Both the position numbers and the translations under genes were made by a program. From Quatrionicoccus australiensis (lineage in GTDB: Bacteria > Pseudomonadota > Gammaproteobacteria > Burkholderiales > Rhodocyclaceae): 64,000 bases of DNA. The stretch is from contig NZ_CP075188.1 of assembly GCF_020510525.1 (NCBI RefSeq), forward strand, positions 2,666,001 through 2,730,000, read 5' to 3'. The notes beneath the pieces are model-generated. The model saw only the letters and a list, made by a program, of their open reading frames with translations, did not search any database and was not told where the DNA came from. This document shows, in pieces, positions 18,401-25,007 of the stretch. Every line of letters begins with the position of its first letter. Positions within the stretch are counted from its first letter, which is position 1.

Positions 18401-20458
18401 GGAATTGGTGAGGCCGGCGCGGCTCTGCAGGCTGACGTCGGCGGCCTTGAGCAGGCCGGCGTTGGCAAGGGCGGCGTTGGCGCTGTCCAGGCTGAGCACG
18501 CCGCCGGCCTGGGTAACGCCAGTATCGCGATTCAGGTAGCCCTGGCTGGCGATGTCCAGCGCGCCGTCGGCGAGCAGCTGGCCGCCGTTGTCGACGGCAC
18601 CGCCGGCGCTCAACGCCAACGAACGGGCGGATTGCAGCACGCCCTGGTTGTTGAGCTCGCCGGCGACGCTGATCTGGTCGGCCGTCGCGCCGCCAGCGGT
18701 CGACAGCAGCCAGGAGCCCGAATTGCCCAGGCTGACCAGTTGCACCCGGCTGCCGCTTGCCGCCTGGATCCAGCCGCTCGCCGCATTATTGGCGGCGGCT
18801 GCGAGCAGGCTCAGGCTGCCCTCGCTGAGCAGCTTGCCGCTGTTGCTCAAACTTTGGCTGGCGGCGCCGTCGGCGTCGGCGATATCGAGCGCCATGGCGC
18901 CGTGGATTTGCCCGCTGTTGCGCAGTTGACCGCCGACGCGCAGCGTCGTCTTGCCCTGGTCGGCCGAAATACTGCCGGCGTTGTCCAGTCCCGCACCGGC
19001 GCGCAGCAACACGTCGCCCGCTGTGGACTGGATGCCCTGGCCACTGCCGGCTTGCGTGCGCAGCTTGCCGCTGGCGGCGAGTGCGAGGTCACCAACTGCC
19101 TTGAGCGCTGCACCGGCCAGATCGAGATCGCCGCTGGTGCTGCCCAGCGCCAGGCTGCCCTGGCTGGCGAGACCGGCTCCGGCCGCATCGACGCTCAGGC
19201 TGCCCACCGTGCCTTGCCAGTTGCCGCCGCTGCGCCAGGTCGTCCCGGCCAGCGCAGCCTGCCCGGTGACGGCAAGTTGCAGCTTGCCGGCCGCGTAGCG
19301 CTGGTTATTGTCGTCAAGGCTGCCGTTATCGGCGGTATCGCTCAGGCTGCCTGCGCTGACCTGCAGGTCGCGCCCGGCAACCAGGGCGCTGCCGCTCAGC
19401 GTCAGCGCGTTGTCGGCAGCCAGCGTCAGGTCCTGCTTCGCAGTCAGCGCCGCGCCGGCGATGTCGAGCGCCTCGCCACCGACGGCGATGTTCTGGTGCG
19501 CCGAGACCTTGTTACGCAGCTCGATCACACCGGCCGCCGACAGCGTGAAATCGCCGGCATTGGCGGCGACGTCACCGGCCATGCGCACGCCGACGCCGCT
19601 TTCGGTAGCCAGCAGGCGGATGCGATTGGCGTACATGCCGCCAAGCAGGGCGGTATCGATGGCATAGACCGGGCTGCTGCCGACCGCGGCGAGCTGGCCG
19701 GTCACCGTGCGCGTCGCGTAGTCCCAGCGGTTGGCGCCGGCAACAACGCCGAGATCGCGCCCGTTGATCTGCCCTTCGACACGCAGCGAGCGCATCAACA
19801 GATCAACGATCTGCTGCCCGCTGGCATTGAGACCGCTGCCGTTGATCAGGATGTCGCCCTGACTGACATTGAAGCCGCCCAGCGATCCGTCGCTGTTCAG
19901 GAAAGGCGTACCGGTCGACAGGGTGACGCGGTCGGTATTGATGAAGCCGCAGCCGGTACAGGTAATGCCGTAGGGATTGACCAGCACAACATCGGCCTTG
20001 CCGCCGAGCACTTCGCTGTAACCGGCAAGCACGCTGCGGTTGTTGGAAAGCACCTCGTTGAGGATGACTTTCGCCGCCTGGTCGAGATTGGCATTGCCCG
20101 AGATCATGCCGGCCAGTTGCGATTGCTGCGCCAGTTGATCCTTGGTCACGTTATTGAGGACCAGACCCTTGGCATCGACGTTGTATTGCAGGAACAGATT
20201 GTGCGATAAGCCGGCATTGTTGGTCTTGGCAATATCGACCACGGTCACGCCGTTCGGCGCGACATAACTGCCGGTCTGACTGTTGGCGGTGTTCACTGAA
20301 CCGGCTGCCATCGCCAGCGAGGGCAGAAGCAGGCTGACAGCGGCCGTCGCGGTGGCAGATGCGGCCGCCGAGGAAGAGGAATGCGAACGGGCCAGTTCGC
20401 CGACGGCAACCCAGGCGCCAAGCGCGGCATTCCAGACGGTACGGTAGATATGGTTCAT
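9401..20458 (-). CDS. Giant filamentous haemagglutinin-type adhesin (TpsA) of a two-partner secretion system
   Basis: The product has 3685 residues. It opens with an extended signal peptide (MNHIYRTVWNAALGAWVAVG, then a hydrophobic region cut near LAMAAG), followed by the TPS secretion domain (about 52-320) with the diagnostic NPYGITCTGCGFINTDR near residue 160. Residues about 490-1500 are a tandem array of beta-helix modules containing forms of ASGWIQAASGSRVQL. A Tyr-rich insert follows near 1900, a Cys pair (PCSDTC) near 2074, and a conserved segment with LVETNPLYLN and LGYDPDSLLKRLGDGGYEE near 2170-2230. Residues about 2420-3420 are Ser/Thr-rich haemagglutinin repeats, then five DGLGSAS repeats. 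The transporter gene lies nine bases upstream. No nuclease-like tail or immunity gene is present, so adhesion or biofilm is likelier than contact-dependent inhibition. Confidence 0.95.
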   Translation of the reverse strand: MNHIYRTVWNAALGAWVAVGELARSHSSSSAAASATATAAVSLLLPSLAMAAGSVNTANSQTGSYVAPNGVTVVDIAKTNNAGLSHNLFLQYNVDAKGLVLNNVTKDQLAQQSQLAGMISGNANLDQAAKVILNEVLSNNRSVLAGYSEVLGGKADVVLVNPYGITCTGCGFINTDRVTLSTGTPFLNSDGSLGGFNVSQGDILINGSGLNASGQQIVDLLMRSLRVEGQINGRDLGVVAGANRWDYATRTVTGQLAAVGSSPVYAIDTALLGGMYANRIRLLATESGVGVRMAGDVAANAGDFTLSAAGVIELRNKVSAHQNIAVGGEALDIAGAALTAKQDLTLAADNALTLSGSALVAGRDLQVSAGSLSDTADNGSLDDNNQRYAAGKLQLAVTGQAALAGTTWRSGGNWQGTVGSLSVDAAGAGLASQGSLALGSTSGDLDLAGAALKAVGDLALAASGKLRTQAGSGQGIQSTAGDVLLRAGAGLDNAGSISADQGKTTLRVGGQLRNSGQIHGAMALDIADADGAASQSLSNSGKLLSEGSLSLLAAAANNAASGWIQAASGSRVQLVSLGNSGSWLLSTAGGATADQISVAGELNNQGVLQSARSLALSAGGAVDNGGQLLADGALDIASQGYLNRDTGVTQAGGVLSLDSANAALANAGLLKAADVSLQSRAGLTNSGIVTADSGATTIRASGQLANSGQIHAVTLLDIADADGGGSASLTNSGTLLSDGSLKLQAAATNNTASGWIQAASGSRLQLGSLGNLGTWLLSTVGGASADRVDVAGDVNNAGVLQAARGLELTAGGGVDNDGKLLAAGDLTLSSNGYQNRADAVTQAAGALHLYSGNVLLGNAASGLIKAASISLTSGAGLDNAGLIDGEAGATTIRASGQLHNSGEIHGATALDIADAAGGGSASLANSGSLISDGRLELKAGAANNAASGWIQAASGSRVQVGSLGNSGTWLLSTASGALADELQVAAGLANDGVVQAARTLALTTGGAIANNGKLLAGGDLAISSQGYQNGAAAVVQASGALSLDSGNAVLGNAAGGLIKAAGVSLKSAAGLVNAGNISAASGATTLRVSGQLDNSGQIQAATALDIAAADGGAGVNLDNSGRLLSGGSLSLQALFANNAASGWVQAASGSRVELAGLGNFGTWLLSTAPGATDTLNVAANLVNAGTLQSAGILVLTANGIENRSAALIKGGSLQLNSTDGLDNAGSLVAAGADAQLRVDGQIDNSGQIYAATLLDIADASGGASENLNNSGLLLSDGRLKLRAAAAGNSGAGWIQAADGSEVSLASLNNAATWLLSNRGGALDDMFAVAGNVDNRGVLQSARRLDLSAGSVDNRDDGLVKAASMKLASLGALNNFGQISAVTGAATLRLAGKLDNSGQIYAASALDIADLNAGGSEDFSNSGLLLSDGSMQIKAAAAKNTASGQIQAAGASKLELASLDNEGVWLLSTAASTAADTADDNLTLTGKLLNRGILQSARAFDVDAGSIENVKQIYAADKLTLDSNGYTNRAGALTQAAGELVLKARDASIANEAGGIIAGNRLTISTTDSIVNQGVLQGGKESGSTLTANQLDNRAGAIITLATDALGGGQVVANSVLNAGKLQSIGDMALQVRNSINDSGLILANGDLTVRGTSGDVLNVDVSGQMQAGGKLSLSGQNDSRALKLALASGAKVLGGTFDLKTQQLTLGGNTSLSSTGEMKIAADKIAIDAWDSRILGAMNGTAKTIIEMTGNFLFTNNGLIYSAGDLDFSTPSHILNMETAGISAGHDLVLSSDNNNISNYGALYAGNLLKVTASGGGSIYNEGGLNPRGTMNAGKRIELTAGSSVENSSMIYSDGDITVSAPTVVNEVYGGDRRVWGSETEVYNIQTKIVDKGLYASPWYHEAWEEYERKTEARQYYNGGKPTYRPQILGSGTVTFNGFSNLTNLGGEIWGGNLVLAGNGSALVVNDAYDLNKRETVSTYSHYIRYEGYSFLVYEEDYNHNLVVQNPTYSKLNENVGAGIFANASLSGSGFTLVNGSDPTASGKALAVTVTAKTGAQVEAAQAADKVSTKQPCSDTCSKTDDTGGVNAKDDEGLKDKGAAADTGSSVDDVETAKKKEATNSGGATTGKAPTVFGSPDPVAKVNGQSFGGINIVLPSNPNGYFVTTKSSDSHYLVETNPLYLNVPGGANGLSSDYLSQQLGYDPDSLLKRLGDGGYEEYLIRQQLSARTGRSILAGYASSSEQMAKFMDNAVAQSKDLGLVLGQEPTAEQLSHLGSDIVWLVETVVSGSKVLAPVVYLSEATRKSIVSGAVIEADSVNLNLNGMVNAGGTISGKNTLNIVSSGDIVNLSGAIGGGDVSLKSTSGSIINKTLSSEIKTASGTDTVLGKTATITSTGKLALDAAADIKVIGAQVTAGGDASLKAKGEVSFDTIEARSSSKSSSQSGDVFNSKSSSVEVVNVKQVKSGLTVGGDLQATAGKDITFAGTDVTVKGDAALDAGGAVKVISKADTTTTKSKTEESGLGVGGGLWGTSTVSEERTESRNVASTVNIGGNASIKAGEDLTLQGSKLNVAGNAQVDARSINVLDGLDGVTTKTEKNTTSILKVTSGTGSSASKSAADASSSDQDKTAQAQAGASASAAAQGSGGLAFVSNEQVTTNSKTTTSVASAFTVGGNADLKAKENLNVTGSKIDVGGDLAIDAKKVNVLAGRNESTTTTSSTTTNIGLMASSSNSAGASADAAAKASDKSLIPTASASANAAANAKSESGVSFVQVDTLNSEQQKVSNVAAGIKSGGDLKVKAEELKLTGSTLEAGGDASLKVDKIEILAAKDSSTSKSSSTRTSIGLLGSSDNNVEAGASADPGKGFNAKANVSGDASSANKLTLLKVNAATAESTDITNQGSALKVGGNLKVDAGNLQVTGSDIAAGGSAVIKADTQKFDAAVDVHEKKSTSNTTTAGLYTDASAGAHANAELTGSVDASATISMGYYVNNSGSSAVNGSTKAVVSTLKTGGDLVRVAKESISDTGTAIEVGGNLVQSAKTITSKAAADSTYSSNSSQTTEGRVGMYAGASASAGVTSGAAADASVGMVVSADHKNDSSSVKETTAVVSNIKVGGTFSSVSSGTTSLEGTKIDAGGDVALKAGDLKFSAARDTRESSSTTAQAAANLQINVNAESVVGGKFSASGSGGTTTGSSSTAVVGGIASGGKLRIETAKDAVFEGTALESTGPTQVAAGGNVRFDAANSTAQSSSRSAGAAVSAGMSSGGSADKSEKSGALSASTSYEQSDSQSTTKTAAKIQSLGGLTVSSGGDARFEGTQIASGGDTTIAAKGNLAFDAAHDTASTTGFKAGVSLGASSGKVSENGKNTKTESVSAGLSGGYSEKKSDTAKAASLVGLGDVKLSSGKDLVLEGTGIAADGKVAAAAGGEVIQKEAKSSSSSLTLAGGATVTLKNKTESTDKYADPKPEVKDDGLGSASGAAKQTGAAAKKMKDGNDKQVATDDLGSASQVVKSSGNGAKTANPANAAKDVETDGLGSASGIAGQSGAAAKTVKDGKGLVSDDGLGSASAIAGQTGKAARNIQNGSDNQVLDDGLGSASQLTQASGKGAKEAGASGLESLANKVKNSDLVTSAKASKLGKLVAKGSELKSKVPVSVGGISGDFGVSNKDSGKSVDIKGGKGVEIQSGVKALQ
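9650..10080 (-). repeat. Five short tandem repeats (DGLGSAS units) near the adhesin C-terminus
   Basis: Five copies of a roughly 90-100 base unit encode variants of (D)DGLGSAS followed by about 25 residues rich in Ala, Gly and Lys (residues about 3461-3600). Copies begin near 10075, 9972, 9880, 9793 and 9704 on the minus strand. This is unlike the rest of the protein and may be a flexible linker or surface-exposed repeat. Confidence 0.8.
15950..18960 (-). repeat. Long tandem DNA repeats inside the adhesin gene
   Basis: A module encoding variants of ASGWIQAASGSRVQLGSLGN recurs at about 18761, 18185, 17603, 17021, 16569 and 16109 (plus-strand coordinates), giving periods near 580 bases for the upstream copies and 450-460 for the downstream copies. 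Each unit also carries a form of NSGQIHAATALDIADA and of LLSDGSL. Nucleotide similarity between copies is high enough that recombination could change copy number. Confidence 0.85.
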
Positions 20459-20467
20459 GTTTTTTCC

Positions 20468-22195
20468 TTACAGCGAATACGACAGGCGCAGCCAGGCATG
20501 GGCTGCCTCGCGGGTTACGCCGGCAGGCATGGAGAGCGGCCGGCTGGCCGAGACTTCGAGGGAAAGATCCTTCCATTGCAGCGACACGCCGAGTGCGGCG
20601 CCGCTCAGACTGCCGCGCGGGCTGCCGTCGGCGATGCTGCTGACGCTGCCGAAGTCGTAGGCGACGAAGGCGCGGCCGGGAATCACGCGGCCGAACAGCG
20701 GCAGCCGGCAGGGCACCCCCAGTTCGTTGCGCCAGAAATAACCGTGGTCGCCGCTCAGCGAGCTATTGACGAAGCCACGCACCGAACCGTGGCCGCCGAT
20801 CAGCATCTGCTGCGATCCGTATAGCGCGGTCAGGGCGTACTGGCCGGAGAACTGGCTGGACCAGGAGAATTCCTGATCGAACAGGCTGAAATTGCGCAGG
20901 TAGGAAAGATCGAGCGCCGTCTTTTTGAACTGCGCGTGCGGCGAGTCGCGATCGATATCCGCCGCATCCTCGAGCGCACCCAAGCCCTTGAGGCCCTGCG
21001 CATAGCCGAGCTGGCCACTCAGCATGCCGCCCAGCCAGGTGCCCGACGAGCGCAGGCCGAAGTCGAGGAAGGTCAGCTTGCGGCTGCTTACCGTCAGCAA
21101 CTGCCTTTCCAGGTAATTCTTCGCCTCCTGCGTCGTCAGTTTCATCGAGAACGAGCTGCGCATCGACTGGTCCCGGTAGAGCACGCGGTCGAGGCCGATG
21201 CTGCTCGTCTCGGTGTTCCCTTCGCTGCGCAGCACGGCTCCGCTGGGCACGGTCAGCGCATTGAGATAGTCCGAACGGCTGGTGCTCAGGGTCAGCGACC
21301 AGTAACCGAAGGGCAGCCAGAACTCGAAGGCATCGTTCTGCGAATTGTGCCCGGCCTCGGCCTCCGACCAGGTCTTGCGGTGTGAATAGAGGAAACGCTC
21401 ATTGAGGCCGAGCGGGTTGTCGAAGGACAAGGAAGCGGCGGCGCCGTGATTGCCGGTCGAACGCGTGCCCTGGTTGTCGTAGGACAGCAGCAGGTGCAAG
21501 GGAAAGGTCGGCGTATTGCGGACGACGACGATGCTGCTGCCCGGCTTGCTGCCCGGCTGGATGTCGAGTTGCGCGTTGTTCGAGGCAAGCCGGTTGATCT
21601 GGTCGATGCCCTGCTCAAGATCGCGCAGGTTCAACAACTCGCCAGGCGCCGCCGGAAACACCCCAGGGGGGAAAATCCGGCTGCCTTCGCCCTCGATGCG
21701 ATAGCCCTCGATCGCGCCTTCGATGACCTGAATCTGCAGCACGCCGCTGCGCAGATCCTGTGCCGGCAGGTAGGCGCGGGCGGTGATCAGGCCGCGTTCA
21801 ATGTAGGCGCGGGTCAGTTCGCTGAGGATGGCCTCGATCTCGCCGACGCCGAGGCAGCGCTCGACGAAGGGGCGCGTCTTGCTCGCGACCAGTTCCGGCG
21901 CCAGGTGATCGGCCCCAGCGACGCGGATTTCGGTGATTTGCCGGCAGGCGACGCCGAGTTCGGGCACCGCCACCTGCGGCCGCAAATTGCGCAAATCAGT
22001 GCCGTCCACCGCCGGTACCGCCTGGCGCGCCTTGTCGAGATCCTCGCGCAAGCGTTCCTGCTGCTGGCGCTGGATGGTTTCACTCTGGCGTGCCGCGGCA
22101 TTGATATCGCCCGGCATTTGCGCCAGCCCGTTGCCAGCCAGGAGCAGCCCGGCCAGCAGCGCCCAAAAACGGCGCAGTTCCTGATTCTTCCTCAC
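20468..22195 (-). CDS. TpsB outer-membrane transporter (ShlB/FhaC/HecB family)
   Basis: The start chosen is GTG at 22195, which has an AGGGGAGC ribosome site and gives MRKNQELRRFWALLAG, a good signal peptide; the longer frame to 22234 does not. The 575-residue product is the partner that carries the TpsA adhesin across the outer membrane. After the signal comes a helix with many Gln and Arg (about 40-60), two POTRA domains (about 75-225, with QVIEGAIEGYRI in the second), and a 16-strand barrel ending LRLSYSL. The family motif VRGF occurs in GGHGSVRGF near residue 480. It precedes tpsA by nine bases, so the two form one operon with the transporter first, as is common in ShlB/ShlA-type systems. 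Confidence 0.95.
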   Translation of the reverse strand: MRKNQELRRFWALLAGLLLAGNGLAQMPGDINAAARQSETIQRQQQERLREDLDKARQAVPAVDGTDLRNLRPQVAVPELGVACRQITEIRVAGADHLAPELVASKTRPFVERCLGVGEIEAILSELTRAYIERGLITARAYLPAQDLRSGVLQIQVIEGAIEGYRIEGEGSRIFPPGVFPAAPGELLNLRDLEQGIDQINRLASNNAQLDIQPGSKPGSSIVVVRNTPTFPLHLLLSYDNQGTRSTGNHGAAASLSFDNPLGLNERFLYSHRKTWSEAEAGHNSQNDAFEFWLPFGYWSLTLSTSRSDYLNALTVPSGAVLRSEGNTETSSIGLDRVLYRDQSMRSSFSMKLTTQEAKNYLERQLLTVSSRKLTFLDFGLRSSGTWLGGMLSGQLGYAQGLKGLGALEDAADIDRDSPHAQFKKTALDLSYLRNFSLFDQEFSWSSQFSGQYALTALYGSQQMLIGGHGSVRGFVNSSLSGDHGYFWRNELGVPCRLPLFGRVIPGRAFVAYDFGSVSSIADGSPRGSLSGAALGVSLQWKDLSLEVSASRPLSMPAGVTREAAHAWLRLSYSL

Positions 22196-22423
22196 AACAA
22201 GCTCCCCTAGCCCGTCCGGCTTGCGCCGGATCACCCCGACCGGGACGGCAAAATGCCCCCGGTTACCAGCAATGGGCTCGAGTATCGACAGTCAGCGTTG
22301 AATTAGCGTTGACGGCGCGGGGCGCTCGGCCGGAGATCAGGCGGGGGTTGGAAGCAATGCTGAGAACAATGCGGCTGCCAAAACCCGGCACCGGGCACGT
22401 TGCCGCTTAACGAGAGCCGGGAT

Positions 22424-23158
22424 TCAGGTCGGGGCGACGAGCCAGATCAGACTGGCCATGCGGCCGGTGACGCCGTCGCGGCGATAAGAAAAGAAGCTTT
22501 CCGGGGCGTTGACCGTACAGAAATTGCCGCCGCTGATCGAGGCGACGCCGGCCGCCTGCAGCCGCTGCCGGGCCAGCAGATAAATGTCAGCCAGCCATTT
22601 GCCCGCCGCATGCGGCTTGAAGGCCGCGGCGGCTAGCGGATCGTGCGCGAGAAAAGCGGCGCGCACCTCATCGCCGACCTCGAATGCATCCGGGCCGATC
22701 GCCGGTCCCAGCCAGGCGAGTATCTCACCAGCCGGAACCGCCATCGCAGCCAGGGTCGCTTCCAGCACGCCGGCCTGCAGGCCACGCCAGCCGGCATGCG
22801 CGGCGGCGACCACCGTGCCGGCCCGGTCACAGAACAGGACCGGCAGGCAATCGGCGGTCATCACGGCACAGACCGTCCCGGCCCGATGTGAAAAGGACGC
22901 ATCCGCCGTCGGCAAATTTGCCGTTTGTGCGGCGTCGACCGTGTGGACTCCGTGCACCTGCTGCAACCAGCACGGTTCGGCCGGCAAATGCCGGCGCAAC
23001 TCGGCCCGATTGGCCGCGACGCGCGACGCATCGTCGCCGACGTGATCACCAAGATTGAAGCTATCCCACGGCGCCGGGCTGAATCCGCCGCGCCGCGTTG
23101 TCTGCACCGCCCGGACATTGGCCGGGGCCGGCCAGTCCGGGACCAGCAGGTCAGCCAT
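22424..23158 (-). CDS. pgeF: Purine nucleoside phosphorylase/laccase-fold protein (YfiH/PgeF family)
   Basis: The 244-residue length is normal for the family. Motifs include the metal-binding HAGWRGLQAGV near residue 125, CLPVLFCDRAGTVVAAAHAG just before it, and WLGPAIGPDAFEVGDEV near 155. Members were first called polyphenol oxidases; characterised ones act on adenosine and related nucleosides, and the E. coli member removes mis-inserted amino acids from peptidoglycan precursors. The start overlaps the end of rluD by eight bases, so the two are translationally coupled; the pgeF-rluD-bamD grouping is common in proteobacteria. Confidence 0.9.
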   Translation of the reverse strand: MADLLVPDWPAPANVRAVQTTRRGGFSPAPWDSFNLGDHVGDDASRVAANRAELRRHLPAEPCWLQQVHGVHTVDAAQTANLPTADASFSHRAGTVCAVMTADCLPVLFCDRAGTVVAAAHAGWRGLQAGVLEATLAAMAVPAGEILAWLGPAIGPDAFEVGDEVRAAFLAHDPLAAAAFKPHAAGKWLADIYLLARQRLQAAGVASISGGNFCTVNAPESFFSYRRDGVTGRMASLIWLVAPT

Positions 23159-24095
23159 AGCGCAAGGTATCGAGCAGGTTGCGCATGTCTTCCGGCATCG
23201 GCACCTCCCACTGGACTTTCAGGCTGCTCACCGGGTGCACCAGACCAAGCCGCGTCGCATGCAAGGCCTGACGATGAAAGGCCGGCAGCAGCGGATTGTT
23301 CTTGCCATAGACCTGGTCACCGACCAGCGGATGATTGATCGACGCCATGTGCACGCGGATCTGGTGCGTCCGCCCGGTTTCCAGGGAACACTCGATGAAG
23401 GTGCAATAGGCAAAGTTTTCCATCACCCGGTACCAGGTCACGGCCGGCTTGCCACCGCGATTTTCCGGCACCACGGCCATCTTGATGCGCTGTACCGGAT
23501 GCCGGCCGATCGGCGATTCGACGCCGCCATCCTTCTTCATCACACCCGCCGCGATTGCCTGGTAATGCCGATGGACGGTACGCGCCTGCAGCTGGCGCAC
23601 CAGATCGGTCTGCGCTTCCAGGGTCTTGGCGACGACGAGCAGGCCGCTGGTTTCCTTGTCCAGACGGTGCACGATGCCGGCACGCGGAATCTGCTCGATG
23701 CCCGGTACATGATGCAGCAACGCGTTCATCAGCGTACCGCTCCAGTTGCCGCTGCCCGGATGCACGACGAGGCCGGCCGGCTTGTTGATGACGAGCAGGG
23801 TTTCATCCTCGTACACCACGTTGAGCGGGATGTCTTCCGGCTGCTCGGCCAGGCTGTGCGCATCGGTCGGTTCGACCAGCTCAAGCTTCTCGCCACCAAG
23901 CAGCTTGCGCTTGGGTTCGGTTTCAACCTTGCCGTCGACCTGCACGCAGGCGTCGCGGACCCAGCCCTGCAGACGGTTGCGGGAATGCTGCGGCAGGAGG
24001 TCGGCGAGGACCTGGTCGAGACGCCGGCCGTAGCTGGCATCAGGAACCGTCAGGCGGAGCGGTTCAGTTCGGCTATAATCGCCGGAGTTTTCCAT
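23151..24095 (-). CDS. rluD: 23S rRNA pseudouridine synthase RluD
   Basis: RluD converts uridines 1911, 1915 and 1917 of helix 69 in 23S rRNA to pseudouridine. The sequence has an N-terminal S4 RNA-binding domain (GRRLDQVLADLLPQHSRNRL) and the catalytic block GIVHRLDKETSGLLVVAKT with its Asp near residue 145, followed by GRTHQIRVHM. Start at 24095 (MENSGDYS) gives 314 residues; an ATG at 24107 would add four residues and overlap the divergent bamD start. The frame further upstream antisense to bamD is not used. The downstream pgeF overlaps it. Confidence 0.93.
   Translation of the reverse strand: MENSGDYSRTEPLRLTVPDASYGRRLDQVLADLLPQHSRNRLQGWVRDACVQVDGKVETEPKRKLLGGEKLELVEPTDAHSLAEQPEDIPLNVVYEDETLLVINKPAGLVVHPGSGNWSGTLMNALLHHVPGIEQIPRAGIVHRLDKETSGLLVVAKTLEAQTDLVRQLQARTVHRHYQAIAAGVMKKDGGVESPIGRHPVQRIKMAVVPENRGGKPAVTWYRVMENFAYCTFIECSLETGRTHQIRVHMASINHPLVGDQVYGKNNPLLPAFHRQALHATRLGLVHPVSSLKVQWEVPMPEDMRNLLDTLRYG
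24074..24079 (+). promoter_or_regulatory. Likely -10 element of bamD
   Basis: A perfect TATAAT lies 27 bases before the bamD start, within the 5' end of the divergent rluD gene. A matching -35 is not clear, so this could be an extended or activator-helped promoter. Confidence 0.5.
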
Positions 24096-24105
24096 AGGAT
24101 CGTTC

Positions 24106-24933
24106 ATGATGCGAAGTTTACCCGCATTCCAGTCTTTTCCCGCCCTCTTCCGTCTGGTGATGGCTTTTTTCCTTGCGGCCCTCGTCGCCGGTTGCGGCTC
24201 GATGGACCAGGGACCGGATGAAACCGCCAGCTGGTCGGCGAGCAAGCTTTATTCCGAAGCCAAGGACGCCCAGGCCGACAAGACCTGGGACAAGGCCGCC
24301 AAGTACCTGGAAAAGCTGGAGTCGCGCTTTCCTTATGGCCGCTATGCCCAGCAAGCCCAGCTTGAACTCGGTTACGTCTACTGGAAAGGCAATGAGCCGG
24401 GCTCGGCGCTGGCCGCCTGCGACCGCTTCATCAAGCTGCACCCGGGCCACCCGGCCGTCGACTACGTCTATTACCTGAAGGGCCTGATCAACTTCAATGA
24501 CGATCTCGGCATTGCCGGTTACATCAGCACCCAGGACCCGACCGAGCGCGACCCCAAGGCTGCCCGCGAAGCTTTCGACTCCTTCCGCGAACTGGTCACG
24601 CGCTTCCCGAACAGCAAATACACGCCGGATGCCAGCAAGCGCCTGGATTACCTGGTCAACGCCATGGCCTCGCAGGAAGTTCACGTCGCCCGCTACTACG
24701 TCAAGCGCGGCGCCTACATCGCTGCCGCCAACCGTGCCCAGTTCGCGGTCAAGACCTACCCGCAGGCACCGGCGATTGAAGAAGCGATGTTCATCCTGGT
24801 CACCGCCTACGACAAGCTGGGCATGAACGATCTGCGTGATGATGCCGACCGCATCATGCGCAAGAACTTCCCGCAAAGCCGTTTCTACAAGGATGGCCTG
24901 GACCGCAAGGTCGCCTGGTGGCGACTCTGGTAA
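24106..24933 (+). CDS. bamD: Outer-membrane assembly lipoprotein BamD
   Basis: BamD is an essential part of the BAM complex that inserts beta-barrel proteins into the outer membrane. The 275-residue product has a lipoprotein signal with lipobox LVAGC (Cys near residue 30) and TPR repeats: LYSEAKDAQADKTWDKAAKY, then RYAQQAQLELGYVYWKGNEP and further helices to about residue 260. Two adjacent ATGs (24106 and 24109) are both possible starts. It is divergent from rluD with overlapping 5' ends and is followed by a strong hairpin terminator. It should also serve assembly of the TpsB transporter and porin encoded nearby. Confidence 0.95.
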   Translation: MMRSLPAFQSFPALFRLVMAFFLAALVAGCGSMDQGPDETASWSASKLYSEAKDAQADKTWDKAAKYLEKLESRFPYGRYAQQAQLELGYVYWKGNEPGSALAACDRFIKLHPGHPAVDYVYYLKGLINFNDDLGIAGYISTQDPTERDPKAAREAFDSFRELVTRFPNSKYTPDASKRLDYLVNAMASQEVHVARYYVKRGAYIAAANRAQFAVKTYPQAPAIEEAMFILVTAYDKLGMNDLRDDADRIMRKNFPQSRFYKDGLDRKVAWWRLW

Positions 24934-24955
24934 GCACCAGCGAGACAACATGAAA

Positions 24956-24982
24956 AAGGGGAAGCGCTGCTTCCCCTTCTTG
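24956..24982. terminator. Bidirectional terminator between bamD and the Ser/Thr kinase
   Basis: The arms AAGGGGAAGC and GCTTCCCCTT with a three-base loop lie between convergent genes. The A run on the left and T-rich right side allow termination from both directions. Confidence 0.85.
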
Positions 24983-25007
24983 TTTCTGGTGACCGCCTTT
25001 GCCCGTA

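Noticed and set aside
17582..20209. Plus-strand 875-codon open frame opposite the adhesin N-terminal half
   Set aside because: Repeats the pattern of the antisense of the beta-helix modules and has no recognisable protein features.
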